Origin: RGEC01 sp964626685
GTDB taxonomy: Bacteria; Bacteroidota; Bacteroidia; NS11-12g; UBA955
Assembly: GCA_964626685.1 (NCBI GenBank)
Contig: CAZVJY010000003.1
Location: 124,001 to 188,000, forward strand
Direction: 5' to 3'
DNA length: 64,000 nt
A program made the translations under genes and the position numbers. Position 1 is the first letter of the stretch, and each line of letters opens with the position of its first letter. The notes under the pieces are model-generated. The model did no database searches, was not told the origin of the DNA, and saw only the letters and a list, made by a program, of their open reading frames with translations. This document shows, in pieces, positions 41,895 to 50,460 of this stretch.

Positions 41895-43034
41895 ATGGGC
41901 ATTGTGTTTATCATTTCGCTGATGTTGGGTGCGGTAGTGTTACTGTCTGCGGCCTCAAAAATGAAAGAGATGTCTGAAAAATCAAATAATACCTCGCTTA
42001 CAGATATCATTGAGACACATTTGCCATTTAAAAAAGTAGCTGTTTCGGTTGTGCTGCTGATACTGGGAACGCTGGTGCTTGTGTTCAGCAGAATGGAAGG
42101 TGATTTTTTGCCTGCCCTTTCATCACAGGATACCGCGTCTTCAGATTCATTAACAGCAATGCAATCCAATATAACTGATGATTTGTGGCATGCTCCTGAT
42201 GAAAGCACCATTCCCGTCGGGGAAGAGGGAGAACTCGTGAGATACGGCAAAGAACTTATAGCCCACACTTCGAAGTATTTAGGCCCCAAGGGCAGTGTGA
42301 GTGCTATTTCCAACGGGATGAACTGCAACAATTGTCATCTGGATGCCGGGACCCGTGCCTGGGGCAATAATTATGCTGCTGTATTTTCAACGTATCCAAA
42401 ATACAGGGAGCGATCCGGCACTACCGAAACAATTTATAAGCGGGTAAATGATTGTTTTGAGCGTAGCCTGAATGGCAAACCGCTGGACAGCAACAGCAAG
42501 GAAATGAAAGCTATTTATGCCTATATCAAATGGCTGGGCACGGGAACGTCCAAAGGCGAAAAACCCAAAGGTTCGGGAATTGTGGAGCTTTCGTATCTGG
42601 ATAGGTCTTCTGATCCTGCCAAAGGCAAAATAGTGTATGACGCCAAATGCCAGAGTTGTCATCAGGCCGATGGACAGGGAACCCTGAATTCGGACGCTAC
42701 GGAATATACCTATCCGCCGCTGTGGGGTAAAAACAGTTATAACCATGGGGCCGGATTGTTCAGACTGTCACGGTTTGCGGGCTATGTAAAAGCCAATATG
42801 CCGCTGGGCGCTACCCATAACAGCGCCCAGTTAACAGATGAGGAGGCATGGGATGTGGCAGCATACGTAAATTCTCAGTCCCGGCCAAGTAAGGATTTGA
42901 GTACTGACTGGCCCAAAATAGCGGCAAAACCCGTGGATCATCCCTTTGGTCCATTCTCGGATGGTTTTGATGAAAAACAACATAAATACGGTCCTTTTGG
43001 CCCAATAAAAGAAAAAAGAAATCAAAATAAATAA
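41895..43034 (+). CDS. Membrane-anchored dihaem cytochrome c, TsdA-like (thiosulfate dehydrogenase)
   Basis: 379 residues. Two N-terminal hydrophobic segments (~1-20 and ~50-68) anchor it, the rest is periplasmic. Two haem c motifs: MNCNNCHLDAGTRAWG (~135-140) and CQSCHQADGQG (~250). The first domain has the TsdA-type arrangement, with TYPKYR and VNDCFERSLNG; the isolated Cys there matches the place of the axial Cys ligand known in TsdA. TsdA oxidises thiosulfate to tetrathionate (or the reverse). Classic TsdA is soluble, so the double anchor is unusual. Context (persulfide dioxygenase making thiosulfate, thiosulfate-type transporter) supports the call. Confidence 0.75.
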   Translation: MGIVFIISLMLGAVVLLSAASKMKEMSEKSNNTSLTDIIETHLPFKKVAVSVVLLILGTLVLVFSRMEGDFLPALSSQDTASSDSLTAMQSNITDDLWHAPDESTIPVGEEGELVRYGKELIAHTSKYLGPKGSVSAISNGMNCNNCHLDAGTRAWGNNYAAVFSTYPKYRERSGTTETIYKRVNDCFERSLNGKPLDSNSKEMKAIYAYIKWLGTGTSKGEKPKGSGIVELSYLDRSSDPAKGKIVYDAKCQSCHQADGQGTLNSDATEYTYPPLWGKNSYNHGAGLFRLSRFAGYVKANMPLGATHNSAQLTDEEAWDVAAYVNSQSRPSKDLSTDWPKIAAKPVDHPFGPFSDGFDEKQHKYGPFGPIKEKRNQNK

Positions 43035-43035
43035 G

Positions 43036-43659
43036 ATGACGGACAGAAAATCACACTGGGAAAATGTTTACCAGACCAAAAGCCTGCAGGAAGTGAGCTG
43101 GTATCAGCCTGTACCGGAAACCTCACTTCAGTTTTTTAGGGATAACCAGATACCCAAAGGCGCTGCCATCATTGACATTGGTGGCGGAGACAGCTTTCTG
43201 GCGGATCATTTGCTGGATCTGGGATATACGGATATTACCGTTCTTGATATTTCTGAAAATGCACTCAACAGGGCAAAAGCCAGGCTGGGTGTGCGATCTG
43301 AAAAAGTGAAATGGATTGTGGCAGATGTAACAGAATTTAAGCCCGAAAGGAAATACGATGTTTGGCATGACAGGGCCGCATTTCACTTTTTAAGGGAAGA
43401 GCATGAAATTCATTATTATGTAGATTTATTAAAGAATTTTGTAAGCGCTGGCGGGTTTGTTTTTATCGGAACTTTTTCTGAGCAGGGGCCTACAAAGTGT
43501 AGTGGGATTGAGATACATCAGTATAATGAAAATGAATTATCTGTTTTGATTGCCGATAAATACCAAAAAATAAAATGTATTTATACGGATCATCTTACCC
43601 CATTCAATACTATTCAAAGTTTTATTTTTTGTAGTTTTCAATACGCAGCCGCCTCATAA
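43036..43659 (+). CDS. Class I SAM-dependent methyltransferase
   Basis: 207 residues. HWENVYQTKSLQEVSWYQPVPETSL is the opening of a widespread small-molecule methyltransferase group. Motif I is IIDIGGGDSFLADHLL; ITVLDISENAL follows and YDVWHDRAAFHFL is the post-core motif. It starts one base after the cytochrome stop, so it is clearly within the operon. Substrate unknown; a thiol or sulfide acceptor is only a guess from context. Confidence 0.82.
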   Translation: MTDRKSHWENVYQTKSLQEVSWYQPVPETSLQFFRDNQIPKGAAIIDIGGGDSFLADHLLDLGYTDITVLDISENALNRAKARLGVRSEKVKWIVADVTEFKPERKYDVWHDRAAFHFLREEHEIHYYVDLLKNFVSAGGFVFIGTFSEQGPTKCSGIEIHQYNENELSVLIADKYQKIKCIYTDHLTPFNTIQSFIFCSFQYAAAS

Positions 43660-43667
43660 AAAAGAAA

Positions 43668-45077
43668 GTGTTTAAAAAGTTACGGTTAATATTGCTGGCT
43701 GCCTGTGCCAATATATCTTTTGCGCAATTGCTGCCCTATCAGCATTTCACCGAAAGGGCAAGGGACAAATCCGATACCAGCAGTTTACAGCACTTTTTTC
43801 GAAATGGTGAGTTTTACGGGCATGCACGTTATTATTTCATGGCTACCGATAATGATGCAGGTTTGTCGGATTATTTTGCCAACGCCTTTGGAATGGGGAT
43901 TGGCTATGAAACCGGAAAGTTCAAAGGTTTTCAAATCGGTATCAGTGGATTTTTTATATATAATATCTGGTCCAGTGATTTAACCCGACCCGATCCCCTT
44001 ACCGGAGTGAAAAACCGATACGAACTGGGACAGTTTGATATGCTGGATGCATCAAACAAACACGATATGGACAGGCTGGAAGATTTATATATTAAATATT
44101 CCTTTAAAAATTCTCAGATAAAACTCGGAAAGCAGCATATAAAAACGCCCTTTATCAATCCGCAGGACGGACGCATGAGGCCCACACTGGTGGAGGGTGT
44201 AATGTTTGAATCAGGGATTTTAAAAAATACCCGTCTGGAAGGCGGCTGGTTGTATGGTGTTTCTCCGCGCAGCACGGTTAAGTGGTTTGGCATTGGAGAA
44301 TCCATGGGAGTTTTTCCGGCAGGTAATAATACAGACGGTACCAAATCGGGATACCCCGGAAATATTCACAGTAAAGCGGTTTACTTTGCAGGGGTGACCC
44401 ATAAAATAAAGGATGGTGTAAAATTGCAGCTTTGGGATTTTTATATAGACAATGTGCTGAACAGCGGTCTCATTCAATTAAATACAGAGTCGAAAATCAG
44501 CCGTGGTATGAAGTTTACAGGTGCAGCGCAGTGTATTGCCCAAAGCGCTGTAGGGACAGGTGGTAACCCTGATTCGTCGAAAACATTTGTATTACCGGGT
44601 TCCCGTTCCCTTACCTATGGTTTCAGGCTGGGATTGCAAGCCCGTGGAGAATGGAGTTTTCAGCTAAACTATAACCGCATTACCGACAACGGACGCTACC
44701 TGATGCCCCGGGAATGGGGAAGGGATCCCTTCTTCACGTTTATGCCGCGCGAACGCAATGAAGGTATGGCCGATGTGCATGCAGCCACTGCTGTTATTGG
44801 AAAGGGTTTCAATAAAGGGTTTAAATCCGAACTTGGAATGGGTTATTTTGCCCTTCCGGACGTAAAAGATGCTGCAAGAAACAAGTATGGAATGCCTTCC
44901 TACTGGCAGGTTAATGCGGATATCCGGTATTTGTTTTCCGGTTTTCTGAAAGGACTTGAAATGCAATTGCTATATGTGTATAAAGGCAATGCAAATAAAT
45001 TGGCAATTGATCAAAAATATACAATTAATAAAACCAATATGTCTTTATATAATCTGGTTGTTAATTATCATTTTTAA
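43668..45077 (+). CDS. OprD-like outer-membrane porin
   Basis: 469 residues from GTG. Signal peptide (KKLRLILLAACANISFAQ). The mature part has alternating beta strands over the whole length, including FYGHARYYFMATDN, GFQIGISGFFIYN and DLYIKYSFKNSQIKLGKQHIKTPFINPQDGRMRP, the OprD-family block, and ends in an aromatic residue (NLVVNYHF) as outer-membrane barrels do. Likely a passive channel for small anions used by this cluster. Starts 8 nt after the methyltransferase gene. Confidence 0.8.
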   Translation: MFKKLRLILLAACANISFAQLLPYQHFTERARDKSDTSSLQHFFRNGEFYGHARYYFMATDNDAGLSDYFANAFGMGIGYETGKFKGFQIGISGFFIYNIWSSDLTRPDPLTGVKNRYELGQFDMLDASNKHDMDRLEDLYIKYSFKNSQIKLGKQHIKTPFINPQDGRMRPTLVEGVMFESGILKNTRLEGGWLYGVSPRSTVKWFGIGESMGVFPAGNNTDGTKSGYPGNIHSKAVYFAGVTHKIKDGVKLQLWDFYIDNVLNSGLIQLNTESKISRGMKFTGAAQCIAQSAVGTGGNPDSSKTFVLPGSRSLTYGFRLGLQARGEWSFQLNYNRITDNGRYLMPREWGRDPFFTFMPRERNEGMADVHAATAVIGKGFNKGFKSELGMGYFALPDVKDAARNKYGMPSYWQVNADIRYLFSGFLKGLEMQLLYVYKGNANKLAIDQKYTINKTNMSLYNLVVNYHF

Positions 45078-45086
45078 ATTATTTAT

Positions 45087-46793
45087 ATGAATAAAACAAT
45101 ACAGCAAGCTTCATACAGTCGTAGAAATTTTCTAAAAAACACCGGCCTTATGGGCTTGGGAATGGGTGTTTTACAGAATGATATGTTAGCTGAAAGCCAA
45201 AATGATTCATCAATATCGTATAATTACGATAATCATAATACCTTTAAAATTACCATACTGCAAACTACCGATGTTCACTGTCAGATTCATCCACACGATG
45301 AGCTGTTTTGGGAGAATGGCAAGGCAGTATTTCGGAAAACTGGCGGATATGCAAATCTGGCAAGCTACTTAGCCGGAAGGCGCAAAAAAAATCCCAATAC
45401 GTTTCTGGTAGATACCGGTGATATGTTTCAGGGTTCAGAATTGTCGGTAAAAACAACCGGAAAGGCCATGGTGCCTATTTTAAATGCATTAAACTATGAT
45501 TTGTATTTGCCCGGCAACTGGGAGGTGATTTATTACAAAAAGAGCATGCAAACCCTTATGGGCTCGCTCAATGCCCCAAAGGTTTGTGCCAATATGTACC
45601 ATGACCTGGGTGAAGGGAAAAAAGGCGAATTGATATTCCATCCTTATAAAATCTGGAACATAGCCGGAATAAAAATTGGCTTTTTAGGCTATACAGATCC
45701 CCTTGTGCCGATCCGCCAAAGTCCCAATTACAGCAAGGGTATTGTCTATACGGCACCGGAAGAAAACCTGGCGCATTACGTGGACGTGCTCCGCAATGAT
45801 GAAGGTTGTAAATATGTTATTCTTCTCTCTCATCTGGGGCTTTCACAGCAGATTGCCTTGGCGAATAACGAAGCTTGCAAAGGGGTGGATATGATATTTG
45901 GTGGAGATACCCACGAGCGTGTTCGTGAACCTATCCAATGCAAATATGCTAAGGTAGTAGAGCCTGGTGCATTTGGTTCGTTTGTGGGTAGGCTGGAATT
46001 AACCATTAAAAATGGGGCAATTGTGGAAGAATCTTATCACTTGGATGAAATCGCGGAGACAGCCTACAAACCCGACAAAAGAATGCAGGAAATGGTGTCG
46101 GAGCTGGAAAAACCCTTTGCCGCAGATATCAATGCCGTAGTGGGGTACAGTACACTGCCACTATACCGTTACTTTGTTATTGAAAACACTATCGACACCA
46201 TGATACTGAATGCGCTACGGTGGCGGTTGCCGGAAATTGATATTGTTTTATCTAATGGTTTTCGCTTTTGTCCGCCACGCACTACACCGGACGCCACCGG
46301 GAATATTCCGGTTACCAACGGCTTTATTTATGATATGCTCCCTGTGGACAGCACCATCAGAACAGGTAAGGTTACGGGCATGCAAATAAAAAACTGGCTG
46401 GAAAAAGAACTGAATAATGTTTTTGCCAAGGATGCATCCAAGCGTTTTGGAGGATGGGTAATAAAATTTAACGGCATGACCGTGACGTTTAAAGCCTATG
46501 CAGAGATAGGCAGCCGTGTGTATTCTATAGTGGTTGGGGGTGCCCCGCTCGACTTGGAAAAAATATACAGTATTGCGGCGTGTGAGCGCGATGGCGATCC
46601 TGCCGACATGTTGTGCAGGATAAAAAATGTGGCTGATGCACAAAATACCCCTTATACCCTGCATACTACCCTGCGCGATTACCTAAAATCAAATTCGCCG
46701 GTAACGCCAGCGCCCTCCGGTAATGCCATTGCACTGGATGCTCCACAGGAATTACTCACTCAGGTTTTTGGCGTTAAATACGATTTTCGTTAA
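45087..46793 (+). CDS. SoxB-like twin-arginine metallophosphatase-fold protein
   Basis: 568 residues. The twin-arginine signal SRRNFLKNTGLMGLGMG (~12-28) sends it folded to the periplasm. The N-terminal metallophosphatase domain has TTDVHCQIHPH, DTGDMFQGS, LPGNWEV, LSHLGLS and GGDTHERV; the C-terminal 5'-nucleotidase domain runs from ~330 (NAVVGYSTLPLY to GDPADML). GNWE in place of the usual GNHE/D resembles SoxB (GHWE), which releases sulfate from SoxY-bound sulfur. The twin-arginine signal, the context and that motif support SoxB-like rather than a plain nucleotidase, but no SoxYZ or SoxAX gene is present here. Overlaps convergent methyltransferase gene by 4 nt. Confidence 0.75.
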   Translation: MNKTIQQASYSRRNFLKNTGLMGLGMGVLQNDMLAESQNDSSISYNYDNHNTFKITILQTTDVHCQIHPHDELFWENGKAVFRKTGGYANLASYLAGRRKKNPNTFLVDTGDMFQGSELSVKTTGKAMVPILNALNYDLYLPGNWEVIYYKKSMQTLMGSLNAPKVCANMYHDLGEGKKGELIFHPYKIWNIAGIKIGFLGYTDPLVPIRQSPNYSKGIVYTAPEENLAHYVDVLRNDEGCKYVILLSHLGLSQQIALANNEACKGVDMIFGGDTHERVREPIQCKYAKVVEPGAFGSFVGRLELTIKNGAIVEESYHLDEIAETAYKPDKRMQEMVSELEKPFAADINAVVGYSTLPLYRYFVIENTIDTMILNALRWRLPEIDIVLSNGFRFCPPRTTPDATGNIPVTNGFIYDMLPVDSTIRTGKVTGMQIKNWLEKELNNVFAKDASKRFGGWVIKFNGMTVTFKAYAEIGSRVYSIVVGGAPLDLEKIYSIAACERDGDPADMLCRIKNVADAQNTPYTLHTTLRDYLKSNSPVTPAPSGNAIALDAPQELLTQVFGVKYDFR

Positions 46794-47395
46794 CGCCTGA
46801 CAGCCAGCAAGCGAACGACCTGTGCTTTCCCCTGGTGAAATGGTCCCTCGTGGAGGGTGGTTTCTAGGTTTTCTAAATTTTTTATTTCCCATTCAGTTTG
46901 CGGGAAGTCCTGTTGCAGGATTTCTGGGCTGTATAGCATGGCAAGTTCTTTTGGGCCTCCCGATGACAGTTCCAGCTGCATAGTATTGAATGCTTCAAGA
47001 ATCAAGCTGCCTCCAGGTTTGATCCAGTTTTTTATTTTATGATGAAATGATTGACGCAGATCGGGATGCATGTGGGCATAAATAAGGGCTGCCAAATCAA
47101 GAGATGCAGGGTCAGTTTCATATGATAAAAAGTCTGTAACTTCATAGGTTATTTTTACTTGTCGGGTTTCCGCTAGCTTTAGCGCTTTTTCCTTTGCAGT
47201 ATGGCTAAAATCAAAAGCAGTCACCTCCCATCCAAGTGTTGCGGCATAAACGGCATTTCTGCCTTCTCCTTCCGCTGGTAGCAACATCTTGCCTGTATGG
47301 ATCTTATCTATGCATTGCTTAAAAAATACATTAGGTAAATCACCGTAAACGGATTCATGTTTTAGATAACGGTTATCCCAAAATTCAGCCTGCAT
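46790..47395 (-). CDS. SAM-dependent methyltransferase (TehB/thiopurine-type)
   Basis: 201 residues. FWDNRYLKHESVYGDLPNVF at the N-terminus and motif I GKMLLPAEGEGRNAVYAATLGWEVTAFDFS are typical of the TPMT/TehB-like group acting on thiols, metalloids or small molecules. YAHMHPDLRQSFH and PGGSLILEAF follow. Convergent with the sulfur cluster. It may detoxify a sulfur or chalcogen compound, but the acceptor is not defined by sequence. Confidence 0.8.
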   Translation of the reverse strand: MQAEFWDNRYLKHESVYGDLPNVFFKQCIDKIHTGKMLLPAEGEGRNAVYAATLGWEVTAFDFSHTAKEKALKLAETRQVKITYEVTDFLSYETDPASLDLAALIYAHMHPDLRQSFHHKIKNWIKPGGSLILEAFNTMQLELSSGGPKELAMLYSPEILQQDFPQTEWEIKNLENLETTLHEGPFHQGKAQVVRLLAVRR

Positions 47396-47566
47396 GAGGC
47401 AAAGCTAAGGATGTGATTTAATTTAAATGCAATAATCGTTTCATCTGGCTTGTAATTCCGTTTCATCGACTTCCACATACTGTTTACAATCTTTTTGGTG
47501 TGATTTTTGTTAGTAGTGGTAATATTGCATAGAAATTTACGTAAACCCATTCAATACTTACTGTTT

Positions 47567-48409
47567 ATGAAGAAACTCCTGATCACATTTACCATGATTG
47601 CCATGGTTTCAGTGGGTTGTGTTTCCAAGAAGAAATACAACGCCGAGGTAGCCAAAAGCACACTACTCAACGATTCACTGAACCGCATTACCAATCAGCT
47701 TGATGTTTGTCTGAGCGACAAGCAGGCCCAGCGCAACGAAATCAAACGTCTGGAAGCCGAAGTGGTAAGCCTGCGTGCCAATGCCAATAACCTGATGGGT
47801 CAGCTCGAAGATTTGTCTATTATCAGCAAGGCCCAGGCTGAGAGCATCAAGCAATCTTTGTTAAATATCAGCTCCAAGGATTCTTACATCAAGGATTTGC
47901 AGTCGGCCATGGCCCGCAAGGATTCGCTGAACATGCAGCTGGTGCTGAGCCTGAAAGGTGCCCTGAAAGACATCAACGACAAGGATGTTGAAATCAAGGT
48001 GGAAGGAAGCGCCGTGTTTGTAGATATTTCAGACAAACTGCTCTTCAAGCAAAACAGCTTTGAAGTAGAAGGCGGAGCCCTTAAAGTGCTGGAAAAAGTG
48101 GCTACCGTGCTGAAAGCCCAGAAAGACATTACCTTTATGGTAGAAGGCCACACCGACAATGTGCCTATGAACGGCAAGATTCTCGAAGACAACTGGGATT
48201 TGAGCGTACTGCGTGCTACTGCCGTGGTTCGTTTGCTGCAAACCAAATACGGACTGGATCCTTCCAGACTGATTGCTGCCGGCCGTGCCGAACACAAGCC
48301 TGTTACCGACAACAATTCTGAGGAAGGACGTGCCCGCAACCGCCGCACCCGCATCGTGATTCTGCCACAGCTGGATCAGTTCTTCAAACTGATTGAGCCG
48401 AAGAAATAA
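47567..48409 (+). CDS. OmpA-family lipoprotein with coiled coil
   Basis: 280 residues. Lipoprotein signal with Cys at SVGC (~19), then a coiled-coil region (~25-120: LNDSLNRITNQLDVCLSDKQAQRNEIKRLEAEV). A C-terminal OmpA/MotB peptidoglycan-binding domain follows, with VEGHTDNVPMNGK and NWDLSVLRATAVVRLL, GRAEHKPVTDN and RARNRRTRIVI. It would tether the outer membrane to peptidoglycan. The ATG at 47567 begins the lipoprotein signal; an upstream frame extension is not needed. Paralogous to 62179-63141. Confidence 0.92.
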   Translation: MKKLLITFTMIAMVSVGCVSKKKYNAEVAKSTLLNDSLNRITNQLDVCLSDKQAQRNEIKRLEAEVVSLRANANNLMGQLEDLSIISKAQAESIKQSLLNISSKDSYIKDLQSAMARKDSLNMQLVLSLKGALKDINDKDVEIKVEGSAVFVDISDKLLFKQNSFEVEGGALKVLEKVATVLKAQKDITFMVEGHTDNVPMNGKILEDNWDLSVLRATAVVRLLQTKYGLDPSRLIAAGRAEHKPVTDNNSEEGRARNRRTRIVILPQLDQFFKLIEPKK

Positions 48410-48430
48410 TATTCATCTTTGATGAAACGG

Positions 48431-48457
48431 AAAAGACCGCTTAGGCGGTCTTTTTTT
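48431..48457 (+). terminator. Terminator of the OmpA-lipoprotein gene
   Basis: AAAAGACCGC (48431-48440), loop TTAG, GCGGTCTTTT (48445-48454) and more T. Perfect 10-bp stem. Confidence 0.92.
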
Positions 48458-48475
48458 ATGTTTTCTAGGTTGTTG

Positions 48476-48515
48476 CCCCACATAGCCCATGGTTTGAACC
48501 ATGGGCTATGTGGGG
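48476..48515. repeat. 40-bp near-perfect palindrome
   Basis: CCCCACATAGCCCATGGTT (48476-48494) is perfectly complementary to 48497-48515, with only TG at the centre. It follows the OmpA terminator by 18 nt and precedes the next gene's TACCTTTG box by 8 nt. Too long and T-poor for an ordinary terminator; more like a dispersed palindromic element or a strong regulatory hairpin. Confidence 0.9.
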
Positions 48516-48548
48516 TCTTCATTTACCTTTGCAGCCTTAAGAGAATAA

Positions 48549-49652
48549 ATGGGCATGCGTAAATGGTTTTATCTGATTGTTTTTGTTGCTGCCGCTTCAG
48601 CCAATGCACAGCCCCTGCATGAGTATGGCTGGACGTTCTACAATACTGAAAACAAAAGCGTAGAGCACAACTTTATTACCGATATAGAATTTGATACCAA
48701 AGGCCGCGCCTGGGTGGCTACATCCAATTTTGGGCTGAATTGTTACGACAACAAGGGCTGGCATGTGGTAAAACCCATATTGCCGGATTCGCTTGTATAT
48801 GGATGGTTCAACGATCTTGCCTTTATCGATGACCAAACCCTTGCTATTGGGGGTATTGTGGGCAAACTGGTTATTTATCACCTGAACAGCAACACATGGG
48901 AATACATCGATTTTCCCCAAAGCAGCCTGCAGGCCATGGAAGTGTGCAAGGTGCCTGATAATGGTTTGTTGCTGGGCGGAACACAAGGGCTGGTGCTATA
49001 CCGCAACGGCTCATTTAAATCGCTGTTGCGCGAGGATGCCGGCGTGATGGGTCTTTCGCCCTATGGTGATGATGCTGTGGATGTGAATACAGGCCGCAGT
49101 ACCTATCGTTACCGGTTTTCCAAAAATCTTGGCGTTGGACTCACCAGAACTTCCCATGTGTGCGATGCGGCCTTGTACCGCACTGCCGAAGACGGAAAAG
49201 GAAGGCTTTGGGCAGCGGCATTTACCGGACTGAACCTGATGTACCGCAAAGATTCCGGATGGATGAAAGCGGATAATATACCTCAGACTGCTTTTTATAA
49301 TTTTAACGGTTCATGGCAGTTTACGGCACATGAGCTGGGAGTGTTGCCCGATGGGCGGTTGATGGCAGGTAGCCAGTTTGGAGCCCATTTGATTGTGAAT
49401 AATGAAAATGACTGGGAGTCGTATTCTGTTCCTTTAAACGGCGAATTTGATGGCATTAACCGCATAGTAGTGGCGCCAGACAGCAGTGTCTGGCTGGCCA
49501 CCTGGCACCATGGGGTGGTGGTATTTAGCCATAAGGATCATAAAAAACATAAAAAAATAAAGCCGAAACCGCAGCCCCTTCCGGTAGATCCGAGGCAACA
49601 AAGACCGACAATAATACCTGATATGCCCATTATCCCGATGCGGGATGATTGA
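48549..49652 (+). CDS. Exported propeller-type protein (two-component regulator propeller-like)
   Basis: 367 residues. Signal peptide ending SANAQ. The body has repeating blade motifs as in ligand-sensing propellers: FITDIEFDTKGRAWVATSNFGLNCYDN, then LPDGRLMAGSQFGAHLIV and INRIVVAPDSSVWLATWHHGVVVF. The C-terminal ~40 residues are Lys/Pro-rich (KKHKKIKPKPQPLPVDP). No kinase or membrane segment follows, so it is a stand-alone periplasmic or surface protein. A TACCTTTG box (48524-48531) lies 17 nt before the start. Role unknown. Confidence 0.65.
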   Translation: MGMRKWFYLIVFVAAASANAQPLHEYGWTFYNTENKSVEHNFITDIEFDTKGRAWVATSNFGLNCYDNKGWHVVKPILPDSLVYGWFNDLAFIDDQTLAIGGIVGKLVIYHLNSNTWEYIDFPQSSLQAMEVCKVPDNGLLLGGTQGLVLYRNGSFKSLLREDAGVMGLSPYGDDAVDVNTGRSTYRYRFSKNLGVGLTRTSHVCDAALYRTAEDGKGRLWAAAFTGLNLMYRKDSGWMKADNIPQTAFYNFNGSWQFTAHELGVLPDGRLMAGSQFGAHLIVNNENDWESYSVPLNGEFDGINRIVVAPDSSVWLATWHHGVVVFSHKDHKKHKKIKPKPQPLPVDPRQQRPTIIPDMPIIPMRDD

Positions 49653-49717
49653 TTGGAAACCCAAAATCCACTGCTTTACAGGGTGTTTTATTGACATATT
49701 TTTTGTTCTTTTGAGGC

Positions 49718-50407
49718 ATGTTAAAAGCCCATGCCGGAATTATTTTAATGTTATTTCTTAGCAGTGCCCTCAGAACCTGTGTTAAGGAATCTGCTGCTGT
49801 GCGTTCAGAAGCCAAAGCGGCAGCTGCAGAATCAAAGGCACTCAGCGAATCGGCTGCTGGTATGAAAGGGGCCGCAGATGAACTGCACTACCTGAGCGCC
49901 GCTGAGAAGCAAATTGTAAGCGAACACAATTCTACATTAAAAACCATTGAAGAAAGCGCAGTGCTGAAAGAGGAGAAATTGAACTGGGAAGAGTTTGTGG
50001 CTGAAAAAATAGAGGAGGAAATGTGGGATCGATTAAAGGAATGGGGTTTTGAAAAAGCCGATGAGTGGATTGTTACCAGGCAGGCCGCCAAATCACTGGC
50101 GTACAGTCCTAAAGGCGATGTGCTGGGCAAGATGATTCAGCATAAATATAGCAAACAAAACATCACACGCGACCATGTTTACGATTTGCTGATGGGCAAT
50201 AAAGTAGATGATTTATCCATTGTCAAGCTAAAACGGATTCGCATTTTGTATATGTTTTCTGATGATTATGCTGCCTGGATTTTAGCCAGGCTGGTTAACC
50301 GTTGCAACTGCGATGCATCAAAAATGAAGGACTTGCAAAAAATAGCTGAAGCCAGGAAGATAAATCAGGATAGCCGTATTGTCAGAGCACTAAATTCTTG
50401 TGATTGA
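49718..50407 (+). CDS. Hypothetical exported helical protein
   Basis: 229 residues. N-terminal hydrophobic stretch (AGIILMLFLSSAL) ending near Cys21; the preceding residues do not form a good lipobox. Residues ~25-60 are Ala/Glu/Lys-rich helix (SEAKAAAAESKALSESAAGMKGAADEL). A mixed region follows (WEEFVAEKIEEEMWDRLKEWG) and a C-terminal Cys pair (NRCNCDASK). I do not recognise a family. Single gene between the propeller protein and the WYL regulator. Confidence 0.6.
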   Translation: MLKAHAGIILMLFLSSALRTCVKESAAVRSEAKAAAAESKALSESAAGMKGAADELHYLSAAEKQIVSEHNSTLKTIEESAVLKEEKLNWEEFVAEKIEEEMWDRLKEWGFEKADEWIVTRQAAKSLAYSPKGDVLGKMIQHKYSKQNITRDHVYDLLMGNKVDDLSIVKLKRIRILYMFSDDYAAWILARLVNRCNCDASKMKDLQKIAEARKINQDSRIVRALNSCD

Positions 50408-50448
50408 ATAAATTTCGGTAACGAGCCATTTTTGTAGGAGGAAACTTC

Positions 50449-50456
50449 TATCTTCG
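50449..50456 (+). promoter_or_regulatory. -7-like element of the WYL regulator gene (TATCTTCG)
   Basis: TATCTTCG, four bases (TTTT), then the ATG at 50461. TTCG in place of TTTG recurs at other genes here (53480, acs, argS). Confidence 0.4.
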
Positions 50457-50460
50457 TTTT

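Noticed and set aside
45087..46793. Plain periplasmic 5'-nucleotidase/UDP-sugar hydrolase annotation
   Set aside because: The twin-arginine signal, the GNWE motif and the sulfur-gene context fit SoxB-like better, though nucleotidase activity cannot be excluded.
48476..48515. Second terminator for the OmpA-lipoprotein gene
   Set aside because: A complete terminator already lies at 48431-48457, and the palindrome is not followed by a T-run.
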